DNA of 6,209 bases from Nitrospirales bacterium. GTDB lineage: Bacteria; Nitrospirota; Nitrospiria; Nitrospirales; UBA8639. The first letter of the stretch is position 1. Each line of letters opens with the position of its first letter. Below the pieces are notes generated by a model, which was not told the origin of the DNA, did no database searches, and worked only from the letters and a program-made list of their open reading frames with translations. The stretch is taken from NCBI GenBank assembly GCA_021604265.1, contig BQIY01000145.1:1-6209 (forward strand). The letters run 5' to 3'. The translations under genes and the position numbers were made by a program. This document shows positions 6,196 through 6,209 of the stretch, in pieces.

Positions 6196-6209
6196 TGAGT
6201 AGAAGGCCG

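Overview
The window looks like a piece of a Gram-negative bacterial chromosome with mid-range GC. It holds a minus-strand gene block of almost entirely exported or membrane proteins, read from right to left, facing one plus-strand WD40 gene at the left edge. A PEP-CTERM sorting signal implies an outer membrane and an exosortase system encoded elsewhere. Together with the DUF4331 and HupE/UreJ families, this suggests an environmental bacterium, for example Nitrospirota or a proteobacterium. The taxon is a guess; no rRNA or marker gene is present.

Layout. 2-991 (+): the end of a seven-bladed WD40 beta-propeller gene whose true start is probably outside the window. 992-1384: no large gene, but two small minus-strand ORFs fill it. 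One is a 40-codon ORF that begins directly after the HupE stop and looks like a signal peptide. The other is an 87-codon ORF whose stop overlaps the WD40 stop. They may be two tiny genes or one exported gene broken by a frameshift. 1385-2527 (-): a HupE/UreJ-type membrane protein with an exported N-terminal domain carrying a canonical EF-hand loop. 2527-3714 (-): an exported TPR protein. 3782-5302 (-): a DUF4331 protein with a signal peptide. 5299-6183 (-): a PEP-CTERM protein with an unusual tail after its sorting signal.

The minus-strand genes are tightly packed: an ATGA overlap between PEP-CTERM and DUF4331, a 67-nt gap to the TPR gene, a TGATG junction between TPR and HupE, and TAAATG at the HupE/small-ORF junction. 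This supports one transcript starting at or beyond the right edge. The order suggests one envelope system: a surface-anchored protein, a secreted DUF4331 protein, a periplasmic TPR scaffold and a probable metal-related permease. HupE/UreJ proteins are associated with nickel, and two of the proteins have acidic, calcium-binding-like loops, so metal handling at the cell surface is the best working idea. It is an inference, since DUF4331 has no known function. No mobile element, RNA gene, CRISPR array or convincing terminator was seen.
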